From assembly GCA_032622095.1 (NCBI GenBank), contig CP136069.1:101278278-101342277 (forward strand): a stretch of 64,000 nucleotides of DNA. The letters run 5' to 3'. Source of the DNA: Siphonodentalium dalli. Taxonomy: Eukaryota; Mollusca; Scaphopoda; Gadilida; Siphonodentaliidae. Shown in pieces: positions 61,380 through 64,000 of this stretch. The position numbers and the translations under genes were made by a program. The notes beneath the pieces are model-generated. The model worked only from the letters and a program-made list of their open reading frames with translations. It was not told where the DNA came from and made no database searches. Each line of letters opens with the position of its first letter. The stretch's first letter is position 1.

Positions 61380-61787
61380 ATGCTGGCGTGTTTAGTGCAC
61401 ATCTGGCATTGAGTAAACCAGCCATTATAGAATATATTCCATGATGCTCTGTTATTGTTAGAGAGAAAGCATGCCTCGTGGAATGTGTTTACTACCAGGT
61501 ACAGAGCAGTTAATAAATCTGTGAGATCAATAATGTTTTTTAGTTATCGAAAGGTATAAAAGTTAAAGGGGCCGAAGGGTTTTAGAGCCAGAAGATTTGA
61601 GAAATGAGTTTTACTGCCTAAATTCTATGCGTGGAGAACGGTAAATAGATAGATGCTATGATAGCGTGAGAGCCAATGTGTGTACCGTGTGTGTGAAATT
61701 AACATTGGGACTTTACAGATATATAATTTGAAAGAGGTCGTACACAAGTATGAATTGTATTACACGAATACATTATGGATTTTACTA
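61296..61787. other. Unassigned stretch following ORF1
   Basis: No gene. The word TAGATTGTTCCAGAAGATAA (61337) recurs at 61871, and GAACGGTAA(T)TAGATAGATGCT recurs at about 61360 and 61637. A possible TATA box, GGTATAAAAG, is at 61551. It probably belongs to the element that interrupted retroelement 3. Confidence 0.4.
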
Positions 61788-61938
61788 GAATGTTGTAGAA
61801 AACAAAAATTTGTAGAATTTTCCAGAAACAAAAAACTTTCTAGAATTTTCCAGAAAAAAAACAAAAATTCTAGATTGTTCCAGAAGATAAAATTGCGTGG
61901 GAAGGAGGGAATTAAGAAAAAGGAGGAGCGATATATAA
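61788..61938 (+). promoter_or_regulatory. Cluster of heat-shock-element-like motifs with downstream TATA box
   Basis: Perfect or near-perfect arrays of nGAAn/nTTCn modules: GAATTTTCCAGAA (61815-61827, three modules), TTCTAGAATTTTCCAGAA (61838-61855, four modules), TTCTAGATTGTTCCAGAA (61868-61885, one mismatch), and a weaker one at 61788-61800. TATATAA follows at 61932-61938. This is the binding pattern of HSF trimers. No heat-shock gene lies downstream in the window; the short frame beginning ATG 61986 is unrecognised. Function is inference from motifs. Confidence 0.45.
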
Positions 61939-62104
61939 TAATTAAACCTATAAAATTAATAAAAAAAGGAGGAGTTTGTAATACTATGGACATACAAAGC
62001 ATAGAAAAGGGGGCGTTGCCATACTATGGGGCCATAGACATACCTATAGGAGAAGGGGTCCCATACCATCTGCAACCGCAGACGCCTACATGCTGCTCAA
62101 GGTG

Positions 62105-62779
62105 TCCTGCAATCGCTTACAAGTTGTGTTTGATGTATACAATTGGCTAATCTGCATTCTATACATTGCATACTAACATGTCTGATGCACCACGGGTCAT
62201 TTTTACTATTGGCACCACTGACATCACCAGAAATATTGTATTTTTCTCTCACAATCATGACATAAATATCGGCAAAAATTCACTTTTCACGGTTCGACCA
62301 TTTGTTCAAGTAAAATGCAACTATCTTTGGTATCAAAGGTGTTTATTGTTTTGGTCTATCTTAAATGTGTCACACTACCGTGTTTACAGACTAAATTGCT
62401 CAAGATGGCTTCCAAAATGGCAACCAAATTTGTAAAAAAGTTAAAAGTTAGCATATCCCGAACATTATTCTCTGCGTTATCCGAAAAAAGGTAGGAAATT
62501 GTGACTCACTTGGTTATTGTACGTGTTAGTTAAATAACTGACAACTACGTTCTATTATGTTTGTCCCAGTTCCGTGTGGGGCATGACAATTTCATTTTAA
62601 AGCTGCAGTATGGAATTTTGCGGAGAACCTCTTTTATGATTCTGGCCATATTATTGAAAGGAAATGGGCAGAACTTTGAGATGGAACTGAGATGAACCAT
62701 GACATGCGGGTATTCTGGCCCATTATGGTAAGAAATTATCAACTGGATACAGGGTGGAAGCCAAGATGGCAGCCAGGGA
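62105..62779 (+). repeat. Dispersed repeat Q, third locus
   Basis: Begins CAATCGCTTACAAGTTGTG and follows 18440-19215 to TTCTGGC(A/C)ATATTAT. It carries the AAGATGGCTTCC / AAATGGCAACC pair at 62403 and CCAAGATGGCAGCC at 62760. It then passes into the TATGGTCAT minisatellite, the mirror image of 7925-9615. Confidence 0.65.
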
Positions 62780-63440
62780 GTTACTCTATGATCATATATT
62801 AGGATAATAGGTATACATGGAGTTATTGTATGGTCGTGAATGATGTGTGGGTATATAGGGAGTGCCCTGTTGGTAACGGTGGGATGTATATTTATATATG
62901 TTGTGGATGTGTTATCATTGGTGGTGTATGGGGAGTAGATGTATGATAATGGATGGATTGTATGAGAACGGCAAGTATGGAACGTATGAGTGGTCATATG
63001 TGCGGGTATTGGTATATATGGAAGGGCTCACCATTGGTGATGTACATATGTATACCTGGATTGACTATATGGTCATGGTATGGCGAATATGTATACATGT
63101 AGTGGCTGTATGGTCCATGGTGTGGTGAATATGTATACAATGAGTGACTGTATGGTCGTGAATGTAGTGAATATGTATAGATAGAGTGACTATATGGTCA
63201 TGTGTCGGTGTAGGTGTATACCTGGTGTGCATGCATTGTGACTCATGGCTGTATCGTCATTGGTGGTATGAGCGGATATAACCAAGTATGGCTGTATGAT
63301 CAGGTGTACGTGTATAAAGTGGGTAAAAACTATGTTGTCATTTGTGTGGTGTTTATGTAAATATGGAGTGACTGGGGTAATGGGTGGTTTGTACATGTGT
63401 ACCTTGTGTGGCTATCGCTTTCCACAATAACTCAAGGATA
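62780..63440. repeat. TATGGTCAT minisatellite, forward arm
   Basis: Degenerate ~40-bp units with ATATGTATA and TATGGTCATGG words. It ends in GGCTATCGCTTTCCACAAT ACTCAAGG, the same edge as at 8470-8500. The open frame at 62898-63128 is a repeat translation. Confidence 0.8.
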
Positions 63441-63459
63441 TGTCATGTCAGAGAGTCAT

Positions 63460-64000
63460 ATCACGGAAAGCGATAGCCATCCATTAGCACACAGTCATTA
63501 CATAATACATATATACTTAAACACCACAGACATAACAATATAGTGACCCATTGTATACATGTACACCTGACCCATGGCCACGGATGACCATACAGCCACG
63601 CGCCACAATGCAGGCACACCGGGTATTCTCCTAAACATGACCCATAACCATACAGTCACTCCTTGTATACCCATCCATCTCACCATTGGCCATGTCATCC
63701 CCTGTATTCCTATTCTCCAAACGCATGGTCAAATAGACAATCAATATATGCATCAACACCACAACAATGATCATAAAGTCACTCCGGTATACATATGCAC
63801 CTCACCAATTGCCATATAACCACTCGCTTCATACACACACCCTCACCCATGTCACTTGGTATACCCCTTCACCTGATCTATGGCCATATAGCCACCCCGT
63901 GTGTACCTACTCAAAACATTCATGCATGATCATGGTCAATCCATACATATTCACCTCAACATTGGCCATGTCACTCCCTGTATCCCTATTTGTCACACCA
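63460..64000. repeat. TATGGTCAT minisatellite, reverse arm (continues past window)
   Basis: After the spacer CAAGGATATGTCATGTCAGA, the edge reappears inverted as GGAAAGCGATAGCC (63457-63470), and units of CCATGACCATA / TATACATAT run to the window end. With 62780-63440 it forms a large inverted minisatellite. Confidence 0.8.

Noticed and set aside
61680-62150. 156-codon frame over the HSE cluster
   Set aside because: Lysine-rich because of A-rich DNA and continues into repeat Q; not a credible protein.

Overview
This is eukaryotic, AT-rich, repeat-dominated DNA from an invertebrate metazoan. The pointers are a LIM-homeobox-type exon with ordinary GT/AG splice sites, non-LTR retrotransposons with apurinic-type endonuclease and reverse transcriptase, many short terminal-inverted-repeat elements (MITEs), FLYWCH/MULE transposase debris and long minisatellites. 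A lophotrochozoan such as a mollusc or brachiopod fits, but the sequence alone does not fix the taxon. There are no operons and no convincing tRNA, rRNA or CRISPR.

Layout. 1-6650: head-to-tail, Helitron-like non-autonomous elements in at least three large duplicated copies, built on a ~122-bp minisatellite. 7017-7195: one LIM-domain exon (Lmx1-like), the only clear host developmental-gene sequence. 7925-9610: a TATGGTCAT minisatellite joined to a dispersed repeat with paired ATGGCNGCC motifs. 11446-12081: broken FLYWCH/MULE transposase. 12880-19215: the same dispersed repeat inverted, split by a 5'-truncated non-LTR retroelement (element 1), itself split by a TTAA-flanked MITE. 19277-20695: two more Helitron-like units. 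24900-28607: a 3.7-kb foldback with two equal 1577-bp arms. 28861-29515: a 225-bp tandem repeat. 29518-31443 (minus): a broken gene for an uncharacterised protein with GDG and GGD motifs that may be transposase-like. 31600-35098 (minus): Tudor/SH3-like exons and duplicated exon-like segments. 38197-44480: retroelement copy 2, interrupted by an 8-bp-TSD MITE at nearly the same codon region as in element 1. 44899-45760: inverted CCTGGGT minisatellite. 47317-55375: a cluster of MITEs and palindromes of at least six kinds. 56121-56680 (minus): tail of another retroelement ORF2. 57380-58630: ~45-bp minisatellite. 58973-61300: ORF1 of retroelement copy 3, without ORF2. 61788-61938: heat-shock-element-like motifs followed by a TATA box. 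62105-64000: the dispersed repeat again, then a TATGGTCAT minisatellite that reverses orientation at about 63450.

The three retroelement copies explain one another. Together they define ORF1 (coiled coil, disordered S/T/P-rich middle, C-terminal domain with an F-[LI]-GG start and a final FWPxGAxCRxW signature), ORF2 (endonuclease, RT, C-terminal CCHC-like finger) and a 3' end with a short hairpin followed by AATAAA. All copies are broken by single-base frameshifts or nested insertions. The other MITEs have no transposase in the window and would depend on elements elsewhere.

No complete, intact host gene is visible. The strongest candidates for something undescribed are the GDG/GGD protein with its duplicated N-terminal module, the equal-armed foldback, the shared MITE hotspot in two retroelement copies, and the heat-shock-element cluster in a mobile-element-rich segment.
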